The position numbers and the translations under genes are program-made. Shown one piece after another: positions 37,012 through 45,218 of a stretch of DNA of 64,000 bases (its first letter is position 1; each line of letters starts with the position of its first letter). The stretch comes from Clostridiaceae bacterium HFYG-1003 (GTDB lineage Bacteria; Bacillota; Clostridia; Clostridiales; Clostridiaceae): assembly GCA_024579835.1 (NCBI GenBank), contig CP102060.1, forward strand, positions 2,145,558-2,209,557. The letters run 5' to 3'. A model generated the notes under the pieces. The model ran no database searches and was not told the origin of the DNA. It saw only the letters and a list, made by a program, of their open reading frames with translations.

Positions 37012-37923
37012 CTAGACTTCTTCCTGATCGTTTTCTTCCAGCCTGACATAGTTAACAAGCGAACCCAGCTTCTCGATTTCGACTTCAACTACATCCCCGT
37101 CCTTCAGCCATAGCTGATCTTTTATTTGATCAGGCTGGCAGCAGACCACTCCAGCTGGAGTACCCGTGAGAAAGATATCCCCTGGTCGCAGCGTGAAAAA
37201 TTTGGATACTCCACTGATGAGTTCAGGCACTTTGAAAATCATGTCGGCAGTTGATGAACTCTGCCGTAATTCCCCGTTCACCCAGGTTTTCAGACTCAAT
37301 GCATTCGGATCAGAAATCTCATCTGCGGTTACAATCCAAGGTCCGATGGGAGCAAACGTATCGCAGGTTTTCCCTGGCAGCCAGGATGGCGTCAGGTTCT
37401 GAAAGTCCCGGCAGGTGAGGTCATTGGTATTGCAGTAACCCAGTACATAGTCCATCGCATCTTCTTCTGCAATCATTCGTCCCGTTTTTCCGATAATAAC
37501 TGCCAGTTCCCCTTCATAGTCCAGATTCCTGGTATTGACCGGTATCAGTACGTTTCCCCGATGAGGAGCCGCTGTTTCCGAGTACTTGCTGAAGATTCTC
37601 GGGAAATCTGGTTTTGGCAGACCGCAGACATCAAGGTAACTGTAGTAGTTCAAGCCAATCCCAATTATTTTATTGGGTTTGGGAACGCACGGTGCGTAAG
37701 TGATCTCTGCTTCCTCTGCATATACGCCTTTGCTGCCAATGCTCTCTACATAATCAGCCAGTTGTTTCAACGGTTTCCGGTCATCTACAAGGATTTCACT
37801 CAGCTGGCCTGGAACGCCTTCTTCGGGAAATAACTTCAGTGTATCACTAATGTCCAAAATCCCTTGTTCCAGTCTAACGCCCAAATGGGTTTCACCTCGT
37901 GTGTAAAAAGAAACGAGTTTCAT
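37012..37923 (-). CDS. Fumarylacetoacetate hydrolase family protein
   Basis: 303 residues. The C-terminal FAH domain (about 75-295) shows GIGLNYYSYL, FSKYSETAAPHRGNVLIP and the metal triad context NLDYEGELAVIIGKT, followed by LGYCNTNDLTCRDFQ and FLTGTPAGV. Members act on 2-keto-4-pentenoate-type, acylpyruvate or oxaloacetate substrates. GGGGGAGG lies upstream of the ATG. It stands alone between the IS110 remnant and a degraded duplication, so its pathway cannot be told. Confidence 0.88.
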   Translation of the reverse strand: MKLVSFYTRGETHLGVRLEQGILDISDTLKLFPEEGVPGQLSEILVDDRKPLKQLADYVESIGSKGVYAEEAEITYAPCVPKPNKIIGIGLNYYSYLDVCGLPKPDFPRIFSKYSETAAPHRGNVLIPVNTRNLDYEGELAVIIGKTGRMIAEEDAMDYVLGYCNTNDLTCRDFQNLTPSWLPGKTCDTFAPIGPWIVTADEISDPNALSLKTWVNGELRQSSSTADMIFKVPELISGVSKFFTLRPGDIFLTGTPAGVVCCQPDQIKDQLWLKDGDVVEVEIEKLGSLVNYVRLEENDQEEV

Positions 37924-38351
37924 ATATGTCCTCCCCCGTTAATACATTAACTTTCTGGATAAAATTTATACTAATAATAAATTTCTTGATATAATATTAA
38001 CATTTTTAGCTGAGGGGAACATTCTCTCTCTACCACTTTCATAGTTCGGCAAGTATTAATGACCCGATTTAATTGTATCATCTTCTTAATCGTCCTTATT
38101 CTCTCATTCATTCGAATTATTCTAATAAAATTATGAGAATGCCATATAGTAATACGGTTACAAATGAATAATAATACTGCTAAATCTTCCTGTGAACCGA
38201 ACCAGGCAGGCCCGGCAAAGGCAGTGAACTTCCGCCAAACTACCTCATCCTATAAAAACAGTGCATCCTGGAGCTCCCTGGAGAGTTGAAATTTCCCAAG
38301 CTTGTGCTTTTCGGTTCCCCGATGCTGGGTGCTCGAACCCTTCCAACCCAA
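37924..38351. other. Non-coding stretch upstream of the FAH-family gene
   Basis: AT-rich near 37960-38160, with TATTAT/TATAAA-like sequences on the minus strand that could be the FAH gene promoter. From about 38170 the base composition changes toward that of the duplicated segment. No gene supported. Confidence 0.4.
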
Positions 38352-38577
38352 AATGCCCGTCAAGGCAACATCAGGACCTTCGCTTTGCCTGTCCTTTGCC
38401 GATCCAACCAGGTTCCCTTAACAAGAAATCCGCGCTGGGCATTGATGAAGCAGATCCGCGGCAGTACGGTGCTGATCTGATCAATCCCCTCAGACATGGA
38501 TTCTTTTGAGACTGGTGACGCGGACAGAACGATGTTGGGTGTGATCCTGAACATGGTCAGCTGCATGGCCTGAAGAA
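38352..38577 (-). pseudogene. Remnant of an ABC-2 efflux permease C-terminal region
   Basis: The minus strand reads LQAMQLTMFRITPNIVLSASPVSKESMSEGIDQISTVLPR...FINAQRGFLVKG, aligning with LQAMQLSMFMIMPNLLLSGYMFPREAMPDLIYRISTVLPLTYFINVLRGIILKG of the intact permease (7133-8257). There is no start, no remaining N-terminus and no ribosome site. It is a fragment of a duplicated copy. Confidence 0.82.
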
Positions 38578-38619
38578 TGAACAAGGATGAGTTTCTGCAG
38601 CAGAGGCAAGAACCTCATC

Positions 38620-39201
38620 CTACTTCAAAGCGCTCCACACCACTTCCTTCAATACAGGCAAAACATCGCTGTCAAACCACGGATTTCGTAACAACCAACC
38701 TACGTTTAAGGGGGAAGGATGAACGAGCGGAAAATAATCCGGCAGATATTGTTGAAAGCTCCTGACCGTTTCGGTCAGGTTTTTCTCCCTTCGGCTTCCC
38801 AGATAGTATTTTTGCGCATAATTCCCGATGAGGATCAAGGTTTCAAGATGGGGCATAGCTTCCAGAAGCTGCGGATGCCATGCTTCGGCAAATCCTTTGC
38901 GCGGAGGCAGGTCTCCTGATTTCGCTTTTCCCGGATAGTAAAAATCCATGGGTATGTGAGCAATCCGGTCCGATTCATAGAAGACTTCCCGAGACAGCCC
39001 CATCCACTCTCGCAGACGGTCTCCGCTGAAATCATTCCAGACCATCCCGGATTCTTCTGCCTTTCGTCCGGGGGCCTGTCCCACGATGGCAATGCGGGCG
39101 TTCTCCGAGGCCTGAAACAATGGCTCAATCCCTTTGCCGGTAAATATCTGATTGTCTTTATGAGCCATCATTTGGTGTTTGATGGCATCAAATGTTGACA
39201 T
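38620..39201 (-). CDS. Uracil-DNA glycosylase superfamily protein, copy 2
   Basis: 193 residues, about 85-90% identical to the copy at 12591-13175, with the same VGQAPGRKAEESG and LVHPSPLN motifs. The tail differs (VVWSALK for MVQKSLNR). A G-rich ribosome site (GGGGGG) precedes the ATG. The frame is intact while the neighbouring permease fragment has decayed, so this copy appears to be under selection. It is upstream of, and divergent from, the HutP-like gene. Confidence 0.82.
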   Translation of the reverse strand: MSTFDAIKHQMMAHKDNQIFTGKGIEPLFQASENARIAIVGQAPGRKAEESGMVWNDFSGDRLREWMGLSREVFYESDRIAHIPMDFYYPGKAKSGDLPPRKGFAEAWHPQLLEAMPHLETLILIGNYAQKYYLGSRREKNLTETVRSFQQYLPDYFPLVHPSPLNVGWLLRNPWFDSDVLPVLKEVVWSALK

Positions 39202-39480
39202 GGTGCCCCCCCTGTTTGATCAAATTCTGAATCGATCTCATCGATCCTTTCAATCCCGGAAGATTCAGAGTCTGATGATCGTTCTAATCCCATGGTATCA
39301 TTCTTTGGTTTGGCCATTATCTCATTAAAATATTGTTCAAAGGATCTTCAGTTCATGGAGAGTGGACCGGTTTTTCCCTGGTTTCTGATCCCTGTCATTT
39401 AGTCACTGGCTTGCGATCCAATGAAATTATCACTGCAACCCACTGATGATTTGCCCATAACAGAGGATATTTGAAGATTG
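39202..39480. repeat. Upstream flank of glycosylase copy 2
   Basis: Similar in patches to 13176-13470. No gene. The similarity breaks near GAGGATATTTG, shortly before the HutP-like gene. Confidence 0.68.
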
Positions 39481-39535
39481 ATGAGGTTGCCGGTATGGTA
39501 ATATGGAATTATATCAACAACAACGAGGTGGAAAC

Positions 39536-39955
39536 ATGATTTCAAGTCTGGAAATCCCCCGCGAGGCCGTACGGCTCTCTCTGACGACCCGTGAAGAAGA
39601 AAAGGATATGATCCGCAGAATTGAAGAGATGGGCGGTCGGGCAGCCGCGGTGAACATCGGCGGGAATATCGCCAACAGTCTGCCCAAGATCATGGAAAGT
39701 GCACTGGTTGCGTCGCGTCGCGCCGGCCTGATTGAGCAGGACTACGCTTCGGAAGGGGCAGTCATGGGAGCCACCCGGGACGCGCTGTTCCAAATCCTCG
39801 AGCGCTCGAACAATCTGAATGTCGGCGGCAAAATCGGTCTGATCCGACTCGGTAACGATATCGCAGTCTGTATCTACGTCAGCATCGGACTGCTCCATCT
39901 CAATGAGTTTGCCATCGGCATCGGTCACCGCACCTTTGCCAGTCTGAACCATTAA
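39536..39955 (+). CDS. hutP: HutP-like RNA-binding protein
   Basis: 139 residues, close to B. subtilis HutP (148). The end DIAVCIYVSIGLLHLNEFAIGIGHRTF aligns with DWIAVSLYGTIGAPIKGLEHETFGVGINH of HutP, including the His near the C-terminus that helps bind histidine and Mg. HutP is a histidine- and Mg-dependent antiterminator that binds NAG repeats in nascent mRNA. No histidine-use genes are in the window, so its target is unknown. GAGGTGG precedes the ATG. It precedes an amino-acid-type ABC transporter, separated by a terminator. Confidence 0.72.
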   Translation: MISSLEIPREAVRLSLTTREEEKDMIRRIEEMGGRAAAVNIGGNIANSLPKIMESALVASRRAGLIEQDYASEGAVMGATRDALFQILERSNNLNVGGKIGLIRLGNDIAVCIYVSIGLLHLNEFAIGIGHRTFASLNH

Positions 39956-39978
39956 TCTTTTCTGAACTATCTACGCGT

Positions 39979-40005
39979 GCAGGAGCCCCAGGCTCCTGCA
40001 TTTTT
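39979..40005 (+). terminator. Terminator of the HutP-like gene
   Basis: GCAGGAGCC-CCA-GGCTCCTGC is a perfect hairpin followed by ATTTTT. Confidence 0.92.
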
Positions 40006-40161
40006 ATGCGATTTAAGAGAATCAACTTGTAGTTGTTTACATTCTCGACATAAATGACGATTCAATAAATCCAACGCCTGTTCCTTCATTATCCATTTAA
40101 AAATACCGATCAGGAAATGTCAGTCTAATATAATAATCTGTCACACTTCGCCAAATATAAT

Positions 40162-40190
40162 TTGCAATCCAATAAATTAATGGGTATAAT
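40162..40190 (+). promoter_or_regulatory. Promoter of the ABC transporter operon
   Basis: TTGCAA (40162-40167), a 17-base spacer and TATAAT (40185-40190). It lies 51 bases before the start codon of the substrate-binding protein. No riboswitch or T-box signature was found in the gap. Confidence 0.7.
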
Positions 40191-40241
40191 CATGTCATTA
40201 TCAAAATTTAATAACGAACGAAAGTTCAGGAGGACGGTAGT

Positions 40242-41219
40242 ATGGTAGCAAAAAAGATCCTCGCAGCAGGACTGGTGGCTGCAACGGTAGGCATGGTCGG
40301 GTGCCAGAAGAGCACATCAGAGGTGACCAGTATTGGCATCAATCAGTTTATGGTCCATGCAGCTCTGGACGCATCAAGACAGGGATTTCTGGATGCGCTG
40401 AAGGAAGCCGGTTATGAGGATGGAAAAAATATTAAAGTAGAGTACAAGAACGCTCAGGGCGAGCAGCCCACGGCGCTGGCAATCTCCCAGGATTTTGTCA
40501 ATTCGAAGAAGGATCTGATCTTCGCGATCGCCACGCCCAGTGCGCAGGCATCCTACAACGCGACAAAAGAAATCCCCGTCATTATCACAGCCGTGACCGA
40601 TCCGGTAGATGCCGGAATCGCCAAATCCTTTGAAAAATCTGAAACAAATGTCACCGGGACTTCCGATGGGGTGCCCATCGGTCCGCAGCTGGACATTCTG
40701 GCCAAAGTACTCCCGCAGGCCAAGACGATTGGCGTTATTTACAACACGTCAGAGGCCAACTCCATCCTTCAGGTCAAGCTGCTCAAGGAAGCCGCTGCCG
40801 GCAAGGGCCTGACAATCCGGGAAGTCGGCGTCACCAGCCTGAATGACGTGAGCAGTGTTCTGCCCACCGCCCTGGAAGAAATCGATGTGCTCTACACGCC
40901 CACGGACAACACGGTGGCATCCGCCTATTCTCTCATTGTAAAAATGGCCAATGATCAGAAAGTGCCCGTCTTCTGCGCAGAAGATGCCGGTGTCAAAGCC
41001 GGAGGGCTGATCTCCGCCGGTCTGGATTACTACCAGCTGGGCAAGGAAACCGGATCGATGGCAGTCCAGCTCATTCAGGGCAAGAAACCCCAGGAACTGC
41101 CCATTTCTACGATGAAGAACCCGCTCATTGTCATCAACGAGGAAGCGGCTTCGACCCTTGGCGTCACCTTCCCCCAGGAGATCCTGGAGAACGCAAAGAA
41201 AGTGACAGATTTAAAATAG
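40242..41219 (+). CDS. ABC transporter substrate-binding lipoprotein (TrpX-type, COG2984)
   Basis: 325 residues. Signal peptide with lipobox GMVGCQ, then the ABC_sub_bind domain: QFMVHAALDASRQGFLDALKEAGYEDGKNIKVEYKNAQGE is characteristic. The family carries tryptophan/tyrosine transporters in streptococci (TrpXYZ) and other amino-acid-like ligands; the exact ligand is not visible. Extracytoplasmic and lipid-anchored. AGGAGG precedes the ATG. It is followed by three hairpins, a small frame, a permease and an ATPase in one operon. Confidence 0.88.
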   Translation: MVAKKILAAGLVAATVGMVGCQKSTSEVTSIGINQFMVHAALDASRQGFLDALKEAGYEDGKNIKVEYKNAQGEQPTALAISQDFVNSKKDLIFAIATPSAQASYNATKEIPVIITAVTDPVDAGIAKSFEKSETNVTGTSDGVPIGPQLDILAKVLPQAKTIGVIYNTSEANSILQVKLLKEAAAGKGLTIREVGVTSLNDVSSVLPTALEEIDVLYTPTDNTVASAYSLIVKMANDQKVPVFCAEDAGVKAGGLISAGLDYYQLGKETGSMAVQLIQGKKPQELPISTMKNPLIVINEEAASTLGVTFPQEILENAKKVTDLK

Positions 41220-41284
41220 GTCGCTCGGTCATCCAGCTCAGCACCTGGAGGCAGACTAACCCTAATATCCATCAAAGAAACTTT

Positions 41285-41392
41285 GGCAGGAATCCGGCTG
41301 GATTCCTGCCTTCTGAAGAAGCCGGGGCAACCGTCGAGTCGACTGTCCCGGTCTCAAGAAAACCGGTGTCCATATCCGGAACATGATGGACA
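41285..41392 (+). repeat. Three consecutive hairpins between binding protein and permease genes
   Basis: Hairpin 1: GGCAGGAATCC-GGCT-GGATTCCTGCC (41285-41310, perfect 11 bp). Hairpin 2: CCGGGGCA...TGTCCCGG (41322-41351, one G-U). Hairpin 3: TGTCCAT...ATGGACA (41367-41392). The third ends 8 bases before the ribosome site of the following small frame. None is followed by a T-run, so they are more likely mRNA processing, stability or translation control structures than terminators. Confidence 0.7.
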
Positions 41393-41414
41393 GGAAGAAC
41401 AGGAGGACGGTAGT

Positions 41415-41582
41415 ATGGTAAAAATAAGGAACATAATCATGCAGCACCTCACCGGAGAGTACTTCGCGGGCACCTGCAACAACAATAGCGAACTCCAGCG
41501 GCTCATCACTAAGAGTACAGCCACGTCACCGGGACTGGTGTTGCCGGCTTATGCCCCGGCAAGGGAGGGTGCCCAATCATGA
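41415..41582 (+). CDS. Small frame (55 aa) with a strong ribosome site, overlapping the permease start
   Basis: Starts ATG at 41415 after AGGAGGACGGTAGT and ends TGA overlapping the permease ATG (ATGA at 41579-41582). The bases from 41400 to 41420 repeat exactly the ribosome site and start of the binding-protein gene (40227-40247). The product has no known motif: basic start MVKIRNIIMQ and a polar middle with TCNNNSELQR. It may be a translational coupler or the decayed head of a duplicated binding-protein gene. I do not recognise a function. Confidence 0.55.
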   Translation: MVKIRNIIMQHLTGEYFAGTCNNNSELQRLITKSTATSPGLVLPAYAPAREGAQS

Positions 41583-42511
41583 ACATCCTCATCAGTATCC
41601 TGGAACAGGGACTGCTCTTCGCCATCTCGGTCATGGGCATCTACATCACCTATAAGATCATGAACTTCGCGGACCTATCTATGGATGGAACGTATCCTCT
41701 GGGTGGAGCCGTGGCCGGCCTGCTACTGATGAACGGAGTAAATCCGTGGATTGCCACTTTGATCGCCGCAGCGGCCGGAGCCCTGGGCGGCTCCATCACC
41801 GGTCTGATCCATACCAAACTGAAAATCAACGGTCTGATGGCGGGAATCCTCGTGATGTTCGGCCTCTACTCAGTGAATCTTCGCATCATGGGAAAATCCA
41901 ATATTCCGCTCTTCAATTCGGCCAGTGTCTTTGATCTGCCCGAGCTGAAGGTGGCTGGTACGAATCTGACTCCGCTGCTGCTCCTATGCAGCGTGGTCCT
42001 CGTGATCCGGCTGGGCTTTGAAGTATTTTTCAAGACCCGCACCGGTTTTTTCCTGCGAGCCGTAGGTGACAATGAAGAGATCCTGACATCCCTGGCCGCT
42101 GATAGCCATGCCATCAAAATTCTGGGACTGGCCCTGGCTAACTTTCTGGTTGGCCTGTCCGGTGCCCTGACAGCCCAGTACCAGGGCTTCGCCGATGTCG
42201 GCATGGGAACCGGAAGTGCTGTCACTGCCCTGGCCGCAGTCATCATCGGCACCGCGCTGCTAAAGCGCCTGGATCTGGCCATGAGCACCATTGCCATTAT
42301 CGGAGCTATCCTGTATAAAGCCATCCTGGTTGTCGTACTTCGTTTCGGCCTTGATCCCAACGACTTTAAGCTGGCTACAGCCGTAGCAGTCATCATCGCC
42401 ATGGGATCCTCCTATGGGTCCTTCCAGTTCCGGCATCGCGCAAAAAAAGCCTCACGGGTGAAAGGAGTTGATGAGAGTGCTCAACCTCAGAGAGCTGTCA
42501 CTCACGTTTAA
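41579..42511 (+). CDS. ABC transporter permease (TrpY-type, COG4120)
   Basis: 310 residues, about nine hydrophobic segments, BPD_transp_2 fold as in branched-chain amino-acid and sugar permeases. It starts MNILISILEQGLLFAISVMGIYITYKIMNFADLSMDGTYPLGGAV, typical of COG4120. A GGGAGGG ribosome site lies 8 bases upstream, and the small frame upstream ends within the start codon. It partners with the binding protein and ATPase. The C-terminus (FRHRAKKASRVKGVDESAQ) is cytoplasmic. Confidence 0.88.
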   Translation: MNILISILEQGLLFAISVMGIYITYKIMNFADLSMDGTYPLGGAVAGLLLMNGVNPWIATLIAAAAGALGGSITGLIHTKLKINGLMAGILVMFGLYSVNLRIMGKSNIPLFNSASVFDLPELKVAGTNLTPLLLLCSVVLVIRLGFEVFFKTRTGFFLRAVGDNEEILTSLAADSHAIKILGLALANFLVGLSGALTAQYQGFADVGMGTGSAVTALAAVIIGTALLKRLDLAMSTIAIIGAILYKAILVVVLRFGLDPNDFKLATAVAVIIAMGSSYGSFQFRHRAKKASRVKGVDESAQPQRAVTHV

Positions 42512-43268
42512 TCCCCAGACACCCCTGGAGAATAAAGTCATCCGAAGCCTGAACCTGACCGTCCGACAGGGGGATTTCATCACTCTGCTGGGCTCCAACG
42601 GCGCCGGCAAATCAACCCTGCTCAACTTAATCTCCGGAGCATACCTGCCCGATGAGGGCGAGATTCTCCTCGAGGGCCGGGACATCACCGGACTTAAGGC
42701 GCATCAGCGAGCCCCTTTCATCGGCCGAGTCCATCAGGATCCTCGGCTGTCCGTCTCACCGAATATGACATTGCTGGAGAACCTTTCCCTGGCCGACGCC
42801 AAAGGATCCAGCTTCAGCCTGAAGCGGGCCATCGATCTGAAACGCGTCCAGGATTACCGGGACCATCTGAAGAGCCTTGGACTGGGACTGGAGGACAAGC
42901 TGAATACACGGATCGGCTTGCTCTCAGGCGGCCAGCGCCAGGCTGTAGCGCTGTACATGGCGATCATGAAGCGCCCGAAACTGCTGCTCCTGGATGAGCA
43001 CACTGCGGCGTTGGATCCCAAAACGTCAGAGCTCATCATGAAAGTCACGGATGATCTTATTCGGGAAGAAAAGCTCACCAGCCTCATGGTAACGCACAAT
43101 ATGCAGCACGCCCTGAAATATGGCAACCGTCTCATCATGATGCATGAAGGTACCATAGTCGAAGACATCCGGGGTCAGGAAAAAGCCTCACTGACCGCCG
43201 AAGATGTCATCCGCATGTTCAAAACCAAGGGCGATGCCCTGGATGACCGCCTGGTGCTGGGGATGTGA
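42471..43268 (+). CDS. ABC transporter ATP-binding protein (TrpZ-type, COG1101)
   Basis: 265 residues. Walker A GSNGAGKS, Q-loop HQDP, signature LLSGGQRQAVAL, Walker B LLLLDEHTAALDP (His replaces the usual Pro) and H-loop VTHN. It overlaps the end of the permease gene by 41 bases. The ATG at 42471 sits only 3 bases after AAAGGAG; a GTG at 42477 with 9-base spacing is the alternative start. A terminator follows at 43300. Confidence 0.9.
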   Translation: MRVLNLRELSLTFNPQTPLENKVIRSLNLTVRQGDFITLLGSNGAGKSTLLNLISGAYLPDEGEILLEGRDITGLKAHQRAPFIGRVHQDPRLSVSPNMTLLENLSLADAKGSSFSLKRAIDLKRVQDYRDHLKSLGLGLEDKLNTRIGLLSGGQRQAVALYMAIMKRPKLLLLDEHTAALDPKTSELIMKVTDDLIREEKLTSLMVTHNMQHALKYGNRLIMMHEGTIVEDIRGQEKASLTAEDVIRMFKTKGDALDDRLVLGM

Positions 43269-43299
43269 TCCTTCGAGGAAGCACCTGAAATAACCAGGC

Positions 43300-43351
43300 A
43301 GGATGAAACCCTGATTATCGTTCTTTCGAACGACGATCAGGGTTTCATCCT
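43300..43351. terminator. Terminator hairpin after the transporter operon
   Basis: AGGATGAAACCCTGAT pairs with ATCAGGGTTTCATCCT, with an inner stem CGTT...AACG. A weak T-run follows. It lies between convergent genes and probably serves both. Confidence 0.8.
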
Positions 43352-43382
43352 ATTTACTTCCTGTAGGCTAAGCCCGCAAAGA

Positions 43383-44102
43383 TCATTCCAGAAGAATGGA
43401 TCTGAAATCCTGGACCTCCCGGCTCAAATCCGACCAGAGAATGGATTGGTCATGCTTCTCCCATCGCTCAAACATCCGCCTAATTTTGTGGTCCTTGAGG
43501 AACTCCTGATCTTTCTCCCACGAGTACCCAAAATCAATGTGAGGGTAACGGACCGTCAGATACGCGAACAGATAAATGACATTCGGCTTGAGTTTCTCCA
43601 CATCCCTGGTTTCCTTGTTGGACAGGTGCGGGATAATCCAAAGCGCCCTGTTCCTGTCCACCGTATTTACGAAGAGACAGTTGAATGCTGACGAACGAGA
43701 CCACATTTCATCTACAAACAACCAGGCAGTTTCTCTGAGATCGACGACATAAAACCAGTTTTTATTGAGCATGAACAGATGATCAGCGTATACATAGGAT
43801 TCAATTCCAGGCAGTCGTAAATCAGCATTCTTCTTTAAATCATACACATCAAAACCCGGCGGAAAATGATTCTTCAAGATGCGATATGATTTAAAAAACT
43901 CCCGGTAATAATTCATTCCCTGCATCAGTACAACAAGTCCAGTTACCTCCAGGCCCAAGACGATTATAACCATCCATCGTTCCGAGTGAAAAATAAAAAA
44001 ACCAGCCATTAATAAGAAACACAACAACCCAAAGAGCAGTCGAAATTTTTGAATCTTATAGCAGCTGTAAAAATATTCCCTGTTGATTGGATCTTTCAAC
44101 AT
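43383..44102 (-). CDS. Unknown membrane protein with two N-terminal membrane segments
   Basis: 239 residues from the ATG at 44102, preceded by GAGGGGGA. Two hydrophobic segments (about 20-38 and 43-62) are followed by a soluble domain of about 175 residues. It resembles YcxB-like/bacterial PH domains in pattern (YVYADHLFMLNKNWFYVVDLRETAWLFVDE), but no motif is decisive. The longer upstream frame to 44306 has no ribosome site. Monocistronic. Confidence 0.7.
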   Translation of the reverse strand: MLKDPINREYFYSCYKIQKFRLLFGLLCFLLMAGFFIFHSERWMVIIVLGLEVTGLVVLMQGMNYYREFFKSYRILKNHFPPGFDVYDLKKNADLRLPGIESYVYADHLFMLNKNWFYVVDLRETAWLFVDEMWSRSSAFNCLFVNTVDRNRALWIIPHLSNKETRDVEKLKPNVIYLFAYLTVRYPHIDFGYSWEKDQEFLKDHKIRRMFERWEKHDQSILWSDLSREVQDFRSILLE

Positions 44103-44474
44103 CAAAATCCCCCTCGTATCCATATCTTTTTCGTTCCCAGCTCCGTTTTCCCGGTGGACTCTGACATGCATTGCCATACTTATTGAATGGGACTGCTCGA
44201 AATGGCATCTTCCTTGCAATGTAATCAAGCAGACGCTTGACTCATGCTGACCGTCCTTTGCCGGCCGACTCAGAAAGACTGATCGATGCTCTGCAGCTAT
44301 CGCCACGGGGCTTGCCCTTAATCAGCTTATTGCTTCATGATACCCTTTCTGGAGGGATTTAGTAATCCTGTAATCATATATTTTCTGGGCTCCGATTGAT
44401 TATATGTATTATAATTGACCCAAAGACAATGAAAAACACCTGATGCCAGTCTTCATTGACAAGGAAGGATCCCC
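44103..44474. other. Intergenic region between two divergent unknown genes
   Basis: About 370 bases, no gene. A TATAAT at 44410-44415 on the plus strand may belong to the next gene. The bases AATCCTGTAATCATA near 44364 recur in the hairpin at 49512, perhaps by chance. Confidence 0.4.
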
Positions 44475-45026
44475 ATGAAAAAAAGAAAAATCAAGAATCG
44501 GATACGAAAGTCAGTCGATCCGCCGAGGATCTGTCGTGTATTTATGCTCTATGAAGATTACTACCGATATTTTTTTCCACTACTGCTGAGCAAGCGGCTG
44601 TTCCTCAGTGCCGAGGAAGACGATTTCCTTCTGGATGGCTGGAGTATCCGCCGTTTTAAGGATGTCCGCCGGGTTGAGATCAAAGATGACCTATGTCTGA
44701 CGATCGCCCGGAACGAAGGACTTCTTGACTGCCTGCAGCCTCCCAGAATCGCCATCACCGATTGGCAGTCCGCACTAACTTCTCTTGCTAAACAAGGAAA
44801 GAACATCATCATTACTCATGATTCGAAGAATGAATCAGACTTTGAATTTCACATCGGACGAATCCATGAAGTCCATAAAAAGTCGGTGCTGTTCCGAGAA
44901 TTTGACGCCGACGGAAACTGGTACCGCGAATTGACAATGATCCCCTTTTCCCGCATCACATCCATCACCTTTGGGTCCCGATATGTCGAGATCTTTTCAA
45001 AATACCTGCCTCCCTTGCCGATATAG
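44475..45026 (+). CDS. Unknown soluble protein, 183 aa
   Basis: A very basic start (MKKRKIKNRIRKS), then a mixed alpha/beta domain without recognised motif; the end reads MIPFSRITSITFGSRYVEIFSKYL. AAGGAAG lies 8 bases before the ATG. The pattern of short beta strands (RVEIKDD, EFHIGRIHEVHKKSVLFREFDADGNWY) suggests a small barrel of SH3/PH-like type. Single-gene unit ended by a terminator at 45121. Function unknown. Confidence 0.7.
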   Translation: MKKRKIKNRIRKSVDPPRICRVFMLYEDYYRYFFPLLLSKRLFLSAEEDDFLLDGWSIRRFKDVRRVEIKDDLCLTIARNEGLLDCLQPPRIAITDWQSALTSLAKQGKNIIITHDSKNESDFEFHIGRIHEVHKKSVLFREFDADGNWYRELTMIPFSRITSITFGSRYVEIFSKYLPPLPI

Positions 45027-45084
45027 GTGGCTCCGCCGCCTTCTTGAACCTTGTACGCTATCCAAATGTACTTCCCAAGATTAA

Positions 45085-45134
45085 ATAAGCTGACAAATAT
45101 TTAATGAGCTGCCACAAATAAATGAGCTGCCAAA
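45085..45134. repeat. Three imperfect direct repeats around AATGAGCTGCCA
   Basis: AATAAGCTGACAAATA, TAATGAGCTGCCACAAATA and AATGAGCTGCCAAAG follow each other. The last forms the left arm of the terminator at 45121. Slippage or repeated partial duplication of a terminator arm is the simplest reading. Confidence 0.6.
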
Positions 45135-45166
45135 GATCCGAATCGATCTTGGACAGCTCATTTTTT
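45121..45166 (+). terminator. Terminator of the 183-aa gene
   Basis: AATGAGCTGCCAAAGATC pairs with GATCTTGGACAGCTCATT (small mismatch), followed by a run of T. Confidence 0.9.
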
Positions 45167-45218
45167 GCTGGCTGAATTTTTCTGCAGCACGGATGCTCTG
45201 CTGTCCCATCTGACGGGT

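Noticed and set aside
39956-40241. T-box or other riboswitch upstream of the transporter operon
   Set aside because: Only the HutP gene terminator and a plain promoter are seen; no T-box (GGTGG) or specifier-like structure.
41283-41582. Longer version of the small frame before the permease
   Set aside because: It would start inside the hairpin region without a ribosome site; the ATG at 41415 has a strong one.
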